Shown: piece by piece, positions 33,968 through 45,100 of the stretch | Numbering within the stretch: the stretch's first letter is position 1 | Layout: the number at the start of each line of letters is the position of its first letter | NCBI RefSeq assembly: GCF_900109645.1 | Contig: NZ_FOBG01000001.1 | Span: forward strand, 3,524,520 to 3,588,519 | Length of the DNA stretch: 64,000 nt | Direction: 5' to 3' | DNA from: Duganella sp. CF402 | GTDB taxonomy: Bacteria > Pseudomonadota > Gammaproteobacteria > Burkholderiales > Burkholderiaceae_D | Position numbers and translations under genes: made by a program | The notes under the pieces: generated by a model | Database searches by the model: none | What the model saw: the letters and a program-made list of their open reading frames with translations, nothing else | What the model was told of the DNA's origin: nothing

Positions 33968-36598
33968 ATGAAACGAATCCGTCCCTCCCACCACGGCGCG
34001 CTGTCTGCCGCCGGCTTGTGGGTTCTGCTTGCGCTGGTGCTGGCGCCTGGCGCGCACGCAGCCGACGCCCTGAACGGCAAGTCGCTCTATCTGAACGGTC
34101 CCACCTCGGGCGGCACCAGCTGCGCCTCGTGCCACGGTCCCACGCCAGCCAGCAATGTGAACGGCATCCTGGCGGCGGCCAACAATCCCGCAGTGATCAG
34201 CAGCGCCTTTGCCGCCAACCGTGGTGGCATGGGATCCCTGTTCAACGGTAAATTCTCGACGGCGGAACTGGCCGACCTGGCAGCCTTCATCGGCAATCCG
34301 AATGTGACGGCGGCGCCGGTGGCATCGCTGGCGCCGGCCAGCCTGTCCTTCGCCGGCACCACCGTCGGCCAGAGTAGCGCCGCGCTCAGCACCACGCTGA
34401 CCAACAGCGGCAACGCAGCGCTGAATATCAGCGCCATCGGCGTCGGCGGCGCCAATGCGTCGGAGTTTGCCATCACCGGCGGCAGCTGCAGCGCCGGCGG
34501 CTCGGTGGCGGCAGGCGCCAACTGCAATGTGCAACTGGTGTTCACGCCAGCGGCGGCCGGTGCGCGCAGCGCAGCGCTCAACATCAGCCACAACGCCACC
34601 GGCGGCAGCAGCAGCGTGGCGCTGGGCGGCACCGGCAATGCGGTGGCTGCGGCGACCATCTCGGTTTCGGCCAATGCGCTGAACTTCGGCGCACTGGTGA
34701 CTGGCAGCGCATCGCCGGTGCAGAGCATCACCGTCAACAATGCCGGACAAGCGCCGCTGAGCTTCAGCAGCATCGCCCTCTCCGGCGCGAATGCAAGCAT
34801 CTTCACACTGGGCGGCAGCTGCTCGACATCGGCCGCAGTGGCGGCGGGCGGCAGCTGCACCGTCACTGTGCTGGCCACGCCGACGGCAGCGGGCGCGTTT
34901 GCCGCCAGCCTGAATCTCGCCTCCAACGCCAGCAACGGGAATGTGGCAATCGGCCTGTCCGGCAGCGCCAGCGCAGCGGCGCCGTCGCTGTCGGCCAATC
35001 CAAGCGCGGTGGCGTTCGGATCGCAGACCGTGGGTGCCGGCGCCACCGCGCAAAACGTCACCATCACCAACCGCGGCAACGTGCCGGTGATCTTCACCAG
35101 CGTCGCCGTCAGCGGCGCGGCTTCCGTCACCATCGGCAGCGGCGCTTGCAGCGGCACGCTGGCGGTGGCAGCCAGCTGCAATGTCCCGCTGTCCTTCGCG
35201 CCGACGGCGGAAGGCAATGTCAGCGCCACGCTGCTGTTGCGCTCCAACGCGCCCGACCTGTCGATTGGCGTGACCGGCGCCGGCACCTCGGCCGCCGTCG
35301 CACGTCCTGTGCTGTCGGACGCCACGCCGTTCGCTTTCGCTGATGCGCAGGTGGGCCAGCAATCGGCGGCGCACAGCATCACCTTGAGCAATAACGGCAA
35401 CGCCGCGCTTAAAATCACGTCGCTGGTCCTTGGCGGCAGCAATCCCGGCGACTTCGCACTGGCCGGCACCTGCGCGATGAATGGCACGGTCAGCCCCGGC
35501 GCCAGCTGTACCATCGACACCAGCTTCAAGCCCGCCGCCGCCGGCGCGCGCACTGCCGACCTGCTACTGATGACGGACGGCGGCGCGCAGTTCACCGTGC
35601 GCCTCAGCGGCAACGGCATGTCGGTGCCAAGCACCACGCCGAGCTTGAGCACCGCTCCCCAGTCCTTCGACTTTGGCAGCGCCATCGTCGGGGACACGGG
35701 CCCCGTCAAGCGCTTCACGCTGACCAACACCGGCAGCGCGCCGTTGACCATCAACAGCGCCACCTTCAGCGGTCCTTACGCAGCGGCCAGCGACGCCAAT
35801 GCCTGCGCCGCCTTCCCGCTGACGCTGGCCGCCGGCGCCTCATGCGAGCTGCCGGTGCGCTTCACTCCGACCACCAACGGCAACGCCGCCGGCAGCGTGA
35901 CGCTGCAAGCGACAGGCGCCAGCTGGAACATCGCGCTGAGCGGCCAAGGTACGGCATCGACGCCCAACACTGGCGGCGGCATGCAGAACCACGGCGGCGG
36001 CGGTTGCTCGTCGGTGAAGGACGGTAACGATCCGATGCTGGCCTTCCTGGTTGTGCTGGCGGCGGCCGTGCTGCTGTGGCGTCGCCGCCAGGCGCGTGCC
36101 GCCGCCGGCACGCTGGCTGCGTGCGCCGTGCTGTCGCTGTCGTCGCTGCCATCGCCGGCATCCGCGCTGGAGCCGGGCAAACCGGCGCCGGCGTTTGCAC
36201 TGAGCGGCCCGGATGGCGCGGTCAAGCTGGAACAGTACCAGGGCAAATTGGTGTACATCGATTTCTGGGCCTCGTGGTGCGGCCCTTGCCGCCAGTCCTT
36301 CCCCTGGATGAACGAGATGCAAGCACGCTACGGCAAACAGGGCTTGCAGATCGTCGGCATCAACGTCGACGCCAAGGCCGATGACGCGCGCAGCTTCCTG
36401 GCCGCCACGCCAGCGCAGTTTGTGATCGCCTTCGATCCGGCCGGTAGCGCGCCGCGCACCTACGGCATCAAGGGCATGCCGAGCAGCGTGTTGATCGGCC
36501 CCGACGGCAAGGTTCTGTATGAGCACAGCGGCTTCCGTGCCGCCGACCGCGAGGCGCTGGAGAGCCGCATCAAGGCCGCGCTGGGAGCCGTCAAATGA
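33968..36598 (+). CDS. Cytochrome c / choice-of-anchor-D / JDVT-CTERM protein fused to a TlpA-type thioredoxin
   Basis: 876 residues. Order: signal peptide to about 32; a short cytochrome c domain with CASCH (Cys52, Cys55, His56); five choice-of-anchor-D (ASH-like) repeats of about 108 residues (about 118-665), each with a Cys pair; then GGGCSS (Cys680), DPML, a membrane helix and RRR (about 688-706), the layout of a C-terminal sorting signal. The protein does not stop there. A second signal-like helix ending SPASA leads into a TlpA/AhpC-like thioredoxin with WCGPC (770-774) and GMPSSVLIG. A fusion after a sorting signal is unusual. ATG 33968 follows GGAGAA. Confidence 0.85.
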   Translation: MKRIRPSHHGALSAAGLWVLLALVLAPGAHAADALNGKSLYLNGPTSGGTSCASCHGPTPASNVNGILAAANNPAVISSAFAANRGGMGSLFNGKFSTAELADLAAFIGNPNVTAAPVASLAPASLSFAGTTVGQSSAALSTTLTNSGNAALNISAIGVGGANASEFAITGGSCSAGGSVAAGANCNVQLVFTPAAAGARSAALNISHNATGGSSSVALGGTGNAVAAATISVSANALNFGALVTGSASPVQSITVNNAGQAPLSFSSIALSGANASIFTLGGSCSTSAAVAAGGSCTVTVLATPTAAGAFAASLNLASNASNGNVAIGLSGSASAAAPSLSANPSAVAFGSQTVGAGATAQNVTITNRGNVPVIFTSVAVSGAASVTIGSGACSGTLAVAASCNVPLSFAPTAEGNVSATLLLRSNAPDLSIGVTGAGTSAAVARPVLSDATPFAFADAQVGQQSAAHSITLSNNGNAALKITSLVLGGSNPGDFALAGTCAMNGTVSPGASCTIDTSFKPAAAGARTADLLLMTDGGAQFTVRLSGNGMSVPSTTPSLSTAPQSFDFGSAIVGDTGPVKRFTLTNTGSAPLTINSATFSGPYAAASDANACAAFPLTLAAGASCELPVRFTPTTNGNAAGSVTLQATGASWNIALSGQGTASTPNTGGGMQNHGGGGCSSVKDGNDPMLAFLVVLAAAVLLWRRRQARAAAGTLAACAVLSLSSLPSPASALEPGKPAPAFALSGPDGAVKLEQYQGKLVYIDFWASWCGPCRQSFPWMNEMQARYGKQGLQIVGINVDAKADDARSFLAATPAQFVIAFDPAGSAPRTYGIKGMPSSVLIGPDGKVLYEHSGFRAADREALESRIKAALGAVK

Positions 36599-36816
36599 AG
36601 GCGCGCATCGTCATGGCGCTGTGCGCCGCCACGGCAGGCCTGTCCGGCTGCGCGCTGCCGCCGGTACAGCCGTGGGAAAAAGGCCAGCTGGCGCGCAGCG
36701 ACATGCTGCTGCAGGGCGATCCGCTCGGCACCCGCTTCAATGAACACATCTACACCAGCAAGGAAGCTGCTTCCGGCGGCAGCGCCGTCGGCGGTGGCGG
36801 CTGCGGCTGCAACTGA
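36595..36816 (+). CDS. DUF4266 small lipoprotein
   Basis: 73 residues. A lipobox LSGC at Cys19 follows a short signal peptide. The body has PPVQPWEKGQLARSDM and DPLGTRFNEHIYTSKE, and the end is Gly-rich, finishing GGGGCGCN. This matches DUF4266. Its function is unknown; the CGC end could bind metal or accept electrons. It overlaps the preceding stop by four bases, and DUF3570 follows 11 bases later. From memory, the two families often occur together. Confidence 0.85.
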   Translation: MKARIVMALCAATAGLSGCALPPVQPWEKGQLARSDMLLQGDPLGTRFNEHIYTSKEAASGGSAVGGGGCGCN

Positions 36817-36827
36817 CAAGGAACATC

Positions 36828-37961
36828 ATGGATAAAGACAAACAGCCCGCCGTCGGACCAGCGCTGCTGGCAGCGGCCATGCTGCTGCCGGGCCTCGCGC
36901 ATGCCGAGGCGGCGCCGGAGCGCGGCGCCATCAACGTCAAATACCTGTACTACAAGGAAGACCAGCCGGGCCTGGACCGCGTGCAGGTGCATGCGCCATC
37001 CGTCTCGGTGATGGCGCCGATCGCCGGCGAATGGTCGGTCACGGCCAGCGCCACGATGGACGACGTCTCCGGTGCGTCGCCGCGCTATCACACGGCGGTA
37101 TCGGGCGCGTCGCGCATGGACGACCTGCGCAAGGCCGGCGACATATCGGTGACGCGCTATCTTCCGCACGGCACGGTGAGCGTCGGCGCGGCCTTCTCCA
37201 CCGAACACGACTACCGCTCGCGCGCGCTGTCGCTGCAAGCCACCTTCGACAGCGACGACAAGAACACCACCTGGGCGCTCGGCCTGGGCGGTTCGGACGA
37301 CGCCATCGATCCGGTCAACCGCATCGTGCGGAATGAAGGCCGCCAGACCGTCAGCGTGCTGGCAGGCGTCACGCGCATCTTCACATCGGTCGATATAGGC
37401 CAGCTGACCTACACCCACAGCACGGGCCACGGCTACTACTCCGATCCGTACAAACTGGTCGACAACCGCCCGCGCAAACGCGATCAGGACACGCTGCTGG
37501 CGCAATGGAACCACCGCTTCATCAACGCCGACGCCACCAGCCGCCTGAGCTACCGCTACTACCGCGACAGCTTCGGCGTCAGCGCGCATACGCTGTCCGG
37601 CGAATGGGTGCAGTCGCTGGCCAATGGCTGGACCGTGACGCCGGGCCTGCGCCTGTACTCGCAGCGCGCGGCCGACTTCTACTTCGATCCGGTCTACGAC
37701 AGCAAGACCGGCGCGCCCTTCCCTCCCGGCTATGTATTCGGCGGTTCGGCCTTCACCTCGGCCGACCAGCGCCTGTCGGCGTTCGGCACCGTCACGGCGG
37801 GACTCAAGGTGGCGAAGCAGATTGACCGCGACTGGAGCGTCGACCTGAAGCTGGAGCACTACGAGCAGCGCGCTGCATGGCGCGTGTTCGGCGCCGGCAG
37901 TCCGGGCCTGGCGCCGATGCGCGCCAACAGCCTGCAAATCGGCTTCACGCGGCTATGGTAG
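36828..37961 (+). CDS. DUF3570 outer-membrane beta-barrel protein
   Basis: 377 residues. The N-terminal leader (ALLAAAMLLPGLAHA) is followed by alternating amphipathic strands (INVKYLYYKEDQ, QVHAPSVSVMAPIAGEWSVTASATMDDVSGASPR in pieces, RLSYRYYRDSFGVSAHTLSGE), with a final LQIGFTRLW as in barrels. The DVSGASPR motif is a DUF3570 landmark. It probably sits in the outer membrane with the DUF4266 lipoprotein. It overlaps the ApbE start by seven bases. Confidence 0.85.
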   Translation: MDKDKQPAVGPALLAAAMLLPGLAHAEAAPERGAINVKYLYYKEDQPGLDRVQVHAPSVSVMAPIAGEWSVTASATMDDVSGASPRYHTAVSGASRMDDLRKAGDISVTRYLPHGTVSVGAAFSTEHDYRSRALSLQATFDSDDKNTTWALGLGGSDDAIDPVNRIVRNEGRQTVSVLAGVTRIFTSVDIGQLTYTHSTGHGYYSDPYKLVDNRPRKRDQDTLLAQWNHRFINADATSRLSYRYYRDSFGVSAHTLSGEWVQSLANGWTVTPGLRLYSQRAADFYFDPVYDSKTGAPFPPGYVFGGSAFTSADQRLSAFGTVTAGLKVAKQIDRDWSVDLKLEHYEQRAAWRVFGAGSPGLAPMRANSLQIGFTRLW

Positions 37962-38851
37962 AAGGCATCTACGGCGTCGGTTTCGCCGCGATGGGCAGCC
38001 GCTGCGAGGTACGCCTCGCAGCGGCAGATGAAGACACGGCGCGACGCCTCGCTACTTTCGCCATCGACGAAGTGCGCCGCATCGAGCACAAATACTCGCG
38101 CTATCGCCGCGACAGTGTGGTCGGACGCATCAATGCCGGCGCCGGCCGCTACGAGATCGCATGCGACAAGGAGACGCTCGCGCTGCTGGCCTATGCCGAT
38201 ACGCTGTACGCGGCCAGCGATGGCCGTTTCGACATCACATCCGGCGTGCTGCGCAAGGCGTGGGACTTCCGGCGCGGCGTAGTGCCTGAGCCGGAGGCCT
38301 TGCAGGACTTGCTGCCGCTGGTGGGCTGGCAGCAAGTGGAACGCGACCAGGCCAGGGTGTTCCTGCCGCACAAAGGAATGGAATTGGACTTCGGCGGCTT
38401 TGGCAAGGAGTACGCGGCCGACCGCGCGGCGGAAGCGCTGGCGGAACGCGGCGTGACGCACGCCTATCTGAACCTCGGCGGCGACATGCGCTTTCTCGGT
38501 CCACGCCCGGATGGCGGGGCGTGGGATATCGGCATCCAGGATCCGCGCGACATGGACGCCACGGTCGCCAGTATTCCGGTCAGCCTTGGCGCGCTGGCCA
38601 CCAGCGGCGACTACGAGCGATTCATGGAAATCGGCGGCCAGCGCTACTGCCATGTGCTCGATCCGCGCAGCGGCATGCCGGTGTCGCACTGGCGCTCGGT
38701 CAGCGTGCTGGCGCCGCTGGCCATCACGGCCGGTAGCTGCACCACCATTGCCATGCTGCTGGAGGAAGACGGTATCAGCTTTCTCGAACGTTCGGGCATG
38801 AGTTATCTCGCCATCGACCATCAAGGGCATATTTTTCGGAGAACAAGATGA
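37955..38851 (+). CDS. apbE: FAD:protein FMN transferase
   Basis: 298 residues of the ApbE family: GFAAMGSRCEVRL at the N-terminus, DITSGVLRKAWDF, LDFGGFGKEYAADRAAE, LNLGGDMRFLG, the HVLDPRSGMPV motif and late AITAGSCTTIAMLL. ApbE attaches FMN through a phosphoester to Thr or Ser of exported redox proteins. No lipobox or signal peptide is visible at the chosen start, so its compartment is uncertain; the ATG overlaps the DUF3570 gene. A flavinylated partner should exist, possibly in this operon. It overlaps dsbD by four bases. Confidence 0.92.
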   Translation: MVEGIYGVGFAAMGSRCEVRLAAADEDTARRLATFAIDEVRRIEHKYSRYRRDSVVGRINAGAGRYEIACDKETLALLAYADTLYAASDGRFDITSGVLRKAWDFRRGVVPEPEALQDLLPLVGWQQVERDQARVFLPHKGMELDFGGFGKEYAADRAAEALAERGVTHAYLNLGGDMRFLGPRPDGGAWDIGIQDPRDMDATVASIPVSLGALATSGDYERFMEIGGQRYCHVLDPRSGMPVSHWRSVSVLAPLAITAGSCTTIAMLLEEDGISFLERSGMSYLAIDHQGHIFRRTR

Positions 38852-40677
38852 GGTCTATTTTTCACTGGCTATGCGTGCTGCTGTTGGCGGCCTGGCTTCC
38901 CGCCGTGCAGGCGGATGATTTCCTGCCGCCGGAGCAGGCCTTTGTGCTCAAGGCGGAATTGCGCGATGCACGCACGGTGAGCCTGCGCTGGAGCATGCCC
39001 GCCGGCTATCACCTGTATCGCGAGCGGCTGTCGTTCACCGGGCCAGGCGTGGCGCAGCCGCAGCTGCCGGCAGGGCAGCGCAAGTTCGATGAGAACTTCG
39101 GCAAGGAGATGGAGACCTACTACGGCACGCTGGACTTGCAGGTGCCGGTCAGCGGCAATGCGCCGTTCGACCTGACTGTCGGCTATCAGGGCTGCGCGGA
39201 TGCGGGCTTGTGCTATCCGCCGGTGGCTGTGACCTATACGATCAACCCGGCGACGCCGGGCGTGCTGTCGGCGAAGACGGCGGACGCTGCGCCAGCGCCG
39301 GGCGCGGCGGCTCCAGCGGCCCCGGTAGCTCCGGCAGCTCCGGTAGCTCCGGCTGTGGAAGACGACACCTCGCTGGCCCAGCGCACGCTGCAAAGCGGCA
39401 GCGCCTGGCGTATCGGTGGCGCCTTCCTGGTATTCGGCCTGCTGCTCTCCTTCACGCCGTGCGTGCTGCCGATGGTGCCCATCCTGTCGTCGATCATCGT
39501 CGGCGAGGGCAGCGTGACGCGCAAGCGCGGCCTGCTGCTGGCGGGCGCCTACAGCATCGGCATGGCGCTGGTCTACACCGCGCTCGGCGTGGCCGCCGGT
39601 CTGGCCGGCGAAGGCCTGGCCGGCGCGCTGCAAAAGCCGTGGGTGCTGCTGACCTTTGGCGCGCTGCTGTTCGCGCTGGCGCTGTCGATGTTCGACGTCT
39701 ATCAGCTGCAACTGCCTGGCGCCCTGCAAAGCCGCCTGACCGAATCGAGCGGCCGCCAGAGCGGCGGCAAGCTGATTGGCGTGTTCATCATGGGCGCGCT
39801 GTCGGCGCTGATCGTCGGTCCTTGCGTGGCGGGTCCGCTGGCCGGCGCCCTGCTCTACATCAGCCAGACCGGCAACGCCGCCACCGGCGGCTGGGCCTTG
39901 TTCGCAATGGCCACCGGCATGAGCGTGCCGCTGCTGCTGACCGGCCTGTCGGCCGGCAGCCTGCTGCCGCGCGCCGGCGGCTGGATGAACAATGTGAAGA
40001 AAGTCTTCGGCCTGCTGCTGATCGCGGTGGCCATATGGATGATCGGCCCGGTGCTGCCGGTCACCGCCGTCATGGCGCTGTGGGGCGCGTTCGCCATCCT
40101 GTGCGCGGCGTTCCTGCGCATCGGCGACAGCCTGCCGCAAGGTGCCGGCATCGGCGCTTACGCCGCCAAGGCGCTGGGCGTGGTGATGCTGCTCGGTGGC
40201 CTGTTTGAACTGGTGGGCGCGGCCAGCGCCGGCACCGATGTGCTGCAACCGCTGGCGCACCTGCGCGCCAGCGGCGGCAGCGCAACGCCGGGCGCACAGG
40301 CTGCGGCTCACGACGGTCCGCGCTTCACGCGCATCCGCACGGTGGCCGACCTCGACCGGGTGCTGGCCACCACCACCAAGCCGGTGATGCTGGACTTCTA
40401 CGCCGACTGGTGCGTGGCCTGCAAGGAAATGGAGCGCATGACGTTCTCCGAAGGCCGCGTGGCCGCCGCCATGCAGGACATGCAGCTGATACAGGTGGAC
40501 GTCACCGCCAACAACGCCGACGACCGCGCGCTGATGAAGCGCTTCCAGCTGTTCGGCCCACCCGGCATCATCCTGTTCGACGCCCGTGGCAAGGAGGTGC
40601 CGCAGGCGCGCGTGATCGGCTTCATGCCGCCGGAATCCTTCGTGCGCCAGCTACAGCGAACTAGCGAACAAAGCTAG
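38848..40677 (+). CDS. dsbD: Thiol:disulfide interchange protein DsbD
   Basis: 609 residues. Signal peptide; periplasmic alpha domain with the Cys pair in [11 protein letters not shown]; a linker rich in Ala/Pro/Val; an eight-helix membrane domain with conserved cysteines in [10 protein letters not shown] and GPCVAGPL; and a C-terminal thioredoxin-like domain with [10 protein letters not shown]. It moves electrons from cytoplasmic thioredoxin to periplasmic thiols. Here the natural acceptors are the TlpA-like domain and the cytochrome of the same operon. It overlaps the convergent gudD end by 17 bases. Confidence 0.95.
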   Translation: MRSIFHWLCVLLLAAWLPAVQADDFLPPEQAFVLKAELRDARTVSLRWSMPAGYHLYRERLSFTGPGVAQPQLPAGQRKFDENFGKEMETYYGTLDLQVPVSGNAPFDLTVGYQGCADAGLCYPPVAVTYTINPATPGVLSAKTADAAPAPGAAAPAAPVAPAAPVAPAVEDDTSLAQRTLQSGSAWRIGGAFLVFGLLLSFTPCVLPMVPILSSIIVGEGSVTRKRGLLLAGAYSIGMALVYTALGVAAGLAGEGLAGALQKPWVLLTFGALLFALALSMFDVYQLQLPGALQSRLTESSGRQSGGKLIGVFIMGALSALIVGPCVAGPLAGALLYISQTGNAATGGWALFAMATGMSVPLLLTGLSAGSLLPRAGGWMNNVKKVFGLLLIAVAIWMIGPVLPVTAVMALWGAFAILCAAFLRIGDSLPQGAGIGAYAAKALGVVMLLGGLFELVGAASAGTDVLQPLAHLRASGGSATPGAQAAAHDGPRFTRIRTVADLDRVLATTTKPVMLDFYADWCVACKEMERMTFSEGRVAAAMQDMQLIQVDVTANNADDRALMKRFQLFGPPGIILFDARGKEVPQARVIGFMPPESFVRQLQRTSEQS

Positions 40678-42031
40678 GCCGCTTCGGCGAGTAGACGAAG
40701 TCCGGCATCAGGTAGCGCATCGCCATCGCGTCGTCGCGCGCGGTGGTGGCGACTTTCTTGTACAGCGCATGCGCCGCCGCGATGCGGTCCATATCCGGCT
40801 CGATGCCCAGGCCCGGCTTCTGCGGCACCTGCACCGCGCCGCCGACAATCTGCAGCGGCTCGCGCGTCAGGCGCTCCTGGCCTTCCTGCCAGATCCAGTG
40901 CGTGTCGATGGCGGTGATCTGCCCCGGCGCAGCGGCGGCGGCGTGCGTGAACATCGCCAGCGAAACGTCGAAGTGGTTGTTCGAATGCGAGCCCCACGTC
41001 AGTCCCCACTGCTCGCACAGCTGCGCCAGTCGCACCGAGCCTTGCATGGTCCAGAAATGCGGGTCGGCCAATGGAATATCCACCGCCCCCAGCAGATGCG
41101 AATGCGCCATCTGGCGCCAGTCGGTGGCGACCATGTTGGTGGCGGTCGGAATGCCGGTCGCGCGGCGGAATTCAGCCATGATCTCGCGCCCCGAGTAGCC
41201 GTTCTCCGGACCGCAAGGATCTTCCGCATAGGCCAGCACATCGCCCCTGCCTTTGCACAGTTCAATCGCCTCGCGCAGCGACCACGCGCCGTTAGGATCC
41301 AGCGTCACGCGCGAATCCGGATAGCGCTTCTTGATCGCGGTGACGGCTTCCATCTCTTCCGCGCCGCGCATCACGCCACCCTTCAGTTTGAAATCGCGGA
41401 AGCCATATTTGTCCACGGTCGCTTCCGCCAGCTCGACGATTTCGGACGGCGTCATCGCTTCCTGGTTGCGGCGCGCGTACCAGCCGCTGGCGCCGTCACC
41501 GGTCAGATAAGGCAAGTCGGTGCGGCGGCGGTCGCCGATGTAGAACAGGTAGGCCAGCATCGGCACGCTGTCGCGCTGCTGGCCGCTGCCCAGCAGTTCG
41601 CACACCGGCACGCCCAGGTGCTGGCCGAGCAAATCGAGCAGTGCCGCTTCCACTGCAGTCACCACATTTTCCAGGCGCAGGTTAATTTCGTGCGGCTGCT
41701 TCAGCACCGCCTCTTCCGCCGCCGAGGTCACCTGATACTGCTGGCCGGGCGCATCCTGTCCCGCGATGGCGGCGCGCAGCGCATTCAGCGTGCGGTTGTA
41801 GCGGCCGATCTGCGTGCCCACCACCAGCGGCACCGCGCGCTCCAGCGCCGCCAGGATGCCAGCGCCGCCGGGCACTTCGCCCATGCCGGTATTGCCGGCG
41901 CTGTCGGTCAGCAGCACCAGGTTGCGGGTGAAGAAAGGTGCGTGCGCACCGCACAGGTTCAGCAGCATGCTGTCGTATCCCGCCACCGGGATCACCTGCA
42001 TTGCAGTGATTACAGGAGTTGCATTACTCAT
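40661..42031 (-). CDS. gudD: Glucarate dehydratase
   Basis: 456 residues, enolase superfamily. It follows E. coli GudD almost throughout: [29 protein letters not shown], the catalytic Lys in DFKLKGGV, metal-binding [24 protein letters not shown] and the catalytic His in GSHSNNHFD. It removes water from D-glucarate (and L-idarate) to 5-keto-4-deoxyglucarate. It follows the TonB receptor on the same strand after a terminator, so uptake and breakdown of a sugar acid may be linked. Confidence 0.96.
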   Translation of the reverse strand: MSNATPVITAMQVIPVAGYDSMLLNLCGAHAPFFTRNLVLLTDSAGNTGMGEVPGGAGILAALERAVPLVVGTQIGRYNRTLNALRAAIAGQDAPGQQYQVTSAAEEAVLKQPHEINLRLENVVTAVEAALLDLLGQHLGVPVCELLGSGQQRDSVPMLAYLFYIGDRRRTDLPYLTGDGASGWYARRNQEAMTPSEIVELAEATVDKYGFRDFKLKGGVMRGAEEMEAVTAIKKRYPDSRVTLDPNGAWSLREAIELCKGRGDVLAYAEDPCGPENGYSGREIMAEFRRATGIPTATNMVATDWRQMAHSHLLGAVDIPLADPHFWTMQGSVRLAQLCEQWGLTWGSHSNNHFDVSLAMFTHAAAAAPGQITAIDTHWIWQEGQERLTREPLQIVGGAVQVPQKPGLGIEPDMDRIAAAHALYKKVATTARDDAMAMRYLMPDFVYSPKRPSFVR

Positions 42032-42045
42032 GGATTCGATTCCGG

Positions 42046-42073
42046 AAAAAAAAACCGCCCCGGCGGGGGCGGG
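42046..42073 (-). terminator. Intrinsic terminator after the TonB receptor gene
   Basis: Reading leftward, CCGCCCC and GGGGCGG form a 7-base stem over CGCC and run into nine Ts (A-run at 42046-42054). A second GC hairpin (GGCCCCC/GGGGGCC, about 42078-42100) precedes it. The pair should insulate gudD from the receptor. Confidence 0.85.
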
Positions 42074-42116
42074 TAAAGGCCCCCGCTGGAGACGGGGGCC
42101 AGACGATCACGAGAGA

Positions 42117-45100
42117 TCAGAACTTGGCGCGCAGGCCCAGCGAGAAGGTACGGCCTGGCGAATACTGCGAGAAGTTGGCATTGCTGAACTGGTAGTACGT
42201 ACGGCGCGAGTCGTTGTTGAGATTGACGATGTCAAAGCTCAGGCTCGGCCAACCGTCCTTGTCGAACACTTCACCCAGGTCGATGCTCGACGAGAAGTCC
42301 AGCTGCTTGTAGTTGTCCGAGAACAGCGCGGCATTGGTGATGCCGTTCTGGTTCGCGCCAGCTACCTGGCTGCCCAGCGAGAAGGTGTGCGACAGGCGCG
42401 CCATGTAGCCGTGGTTCTCGTAGTAGACCGAGAAGTTGTTGGTACGCTTAGGCACGCCCAGCGCCACGAAGCCGTTCGAACCTTCGCCGCTGGCACGCTG
42501 CGTGATGAAGGTCGCGGTTTCGCTGATGCCAACGCCGCGGAACGGCAGGATCTTGTCCAGCGGCTGCACCCAGCCCAGCTCCAGGCCGCGGATCGTCAGC
42601 TCGCCGCTGGCGTTGCGGGCACGGGTCAGCACCACGGTAGCCGCGTCAGGACCGCCACGCGAGTTGATCGCGGTCTGCTGGTTCGGGGTCAGCGTGTTGT
42701 AGTTGATGCCGTACGCCGCCAGCGAGCTGAATGGCGCGGTGATGTTTTCGTTGATGGTGAAGCCGTCCACCTTCTTCTGGAAGCCGGTCACGCTGACATA
42801 GCCTTCGCGGCCGGTGTACCAGTCGATGCCCAGGTCGATATTATCCGACAGGTATGGCTTCAGGCCTGGATTGCCGACCGAGCCCACGTCCGCCGACACC
42901 GACGAGAAGTTCACGCCAGGACGCAGCGCGTTCGGGTCGGCACGGGTCATGCTGCGCGACAGGGCGGCGCGTGCCACCAGATCGCTGCGCAGATTGACCG
43001 CCAGGGTGCCCGATGGCAGCGTGTTGCTGTAGGTGGTATCCAGATAGACCCACTGGTCGATGTTCGGATACTTGCTGCCGTTCAGGGTCAGGGTGGCGTT
43101 GCGTGGATCGCTGATCGAATTCAGCGAGCCGACCGACTGGCGGGTGCGGATGTAGCGTACGCCGCCGTTGTAACGGGCCGGGAAACCAGCCAGGTCGAAC
43201 TGGCCATTCGCTTCCAGGTACAGGCCGGTGGCTTTCTCGCCGATGAAGCCCGAGCTGGCGCCGGTCGACGACGAACCGCTGACCGGTGCGTTGTTGTAGT
43301 ACTGCTGGTAGTTGGAATCCTTGGCGAAGCGGTCCCACGCGATCACCGGCTTGCCGTAAGGGCCAGGCACGATGTAGCTGGCCAGCGCGGTTTGCGGAAT
43401 CAGCGAACCGCCGTAGGTCAGCGGCGTGGTGGCGCCGGCGGTGTAGCCGGTGCCATAGCCTGGATACAGCGCGGCGGCGCTGGCGCCCGGGGTCGAAGCG
43501 CCGTTGCAGGCCGGACCGCCGTTAGGGCCGAGCAGGAACACGCTAGGGTTGTTGCCGCACACCGCAGCCTGCCAGGCCGCCGAGTTGTCGGTGGCGCGGA
43601 TGCGGCGCTCGATATCGTCGTAAGCGACGCCACCCTTCAGGTTGAACTTCTCGGTGCCCCAGGTCAGGTCGCTGTGGAAGCCCTTGGTCTCGGTCTGGCG
43701 GAATTCATTCTGCACGTTGACGCGGCCGGTGTTCCAGACGTAGCTGTTCGGGTCGTTCAGGTTGGTGCTGGACACCACCGACGGGATGCCGCCGTTGTTG
43801 TTGTTGAAGGTGACCGTGTTGCCGCTGTTCGGCGCGGTGATCACGTACACCGTCGGCGCTTCGTGGCTGAAGTTACTCTTGGTGTAGTTGAGCTGGGCGT
43901 CCAGTTTCAGGGTCGGGGTGATCTTCCACTCCATGCCCGGATTGATGCCCTTCATGTCCACCTGGTCGCGGCGATAGCCGTGCTCGAAGAAGTTCTGGGT
44001 GTTGGCGAAGGTGCCACCGGTGACGGTGCAACCGTTGGCGCAATCGGTCTTATCGACCGTCATGTTCAGCGGGATCATGCCGCCGTTACGGACCGACCAG
44101 TCGTAGTCCATGCGCGTCATCTTGTCGTCGCGCTTGCTGTACATGGTGTCCAGGTAGAAGTGCAGGTTTTCGGTCGGACGGTATTCGGCGCTGAAGATGG
44201 CCGAGCCCTTGTCCTTGGTGCCGAAGTAATCCATCTGGCGGCCCAGGCGCGGGATGATGGCGTTGTCGATCTGCTGGATGGTCAGGCCTGGGTTGTGCGC
44301 CAGCAGCCATGCCTGGTCGATTACTTCACCGGTGACCAGGCCGTTGCCGGCGCCGGCTGGCACGGTGGCCGGAATGGTGTAGTTGCCGCCGCCGGTGTTG
44401 TTGCGGGTCGAGGCCGGATTCTGCGCGGCCGACAGGTTGGCGTTGGTGTAGCCCACGGTTTCCCAGCCGGTGGTGTGCACCTGCTGGCGCGAGATCGCCA
44501 CGCCGCCGAGGATACCCCAGTTGCCGAAGGTCTGGCTGGCCAGGAAGGAGCCGCGGCCGCCGGTCTTGTCGGCGATCTGCTGCTTGGTGGCGGTGACGCT
44601 GGCCGAGATGGTGCGGCCTTCCTTGTCGAACGGACGCGCGCTGCGCAGGTTGACCACGCCGGCCGCGCCGCCTTCGATCATCTCGGCGGTCGGGCTCTTG
44701 CTGACGGTCAGCTTGGTGAACAGGTCGGTTGGCAGCAGGTCGAGGTCGACCTCGCGGTTGGTGTTGGCGCCGTCGATCGGGCCGGACGAAGCAACTGCGA
44801 TCGGCGCGCCGTTCAGCAGGATCTTGGTGAAGCTGGAGCCGAGGCCGCGAATCTGGATGGTCGAGCCTTCGCCGGTGATGTCGCGCGACACGCCCACGCC
44901 CGGAATGCGGCTCAGCGATTCAGCGATGTTCTTGTCCGGGAATTTACCGAAGTCTTCGGCGTTGATCGAGTCCTGGAAGCCGACGGCTTCCTTCTTGTCC
45001 TTGGCCGACGACAACAGCGAGTTGCGGTAGCCACTGACCTGCACCACCGTCATTGGGGCCGCTTCGTCCTTGCCGGCAGCGGCAGCCGGGGCCGCGTCCT

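Noticed and set aside
34087..35763. 558-codon open frame on the minus strand
   Set aside because: Antisense of the choice-of-anchor-D repeats; it mirrors the repeats and has no signal or motif.
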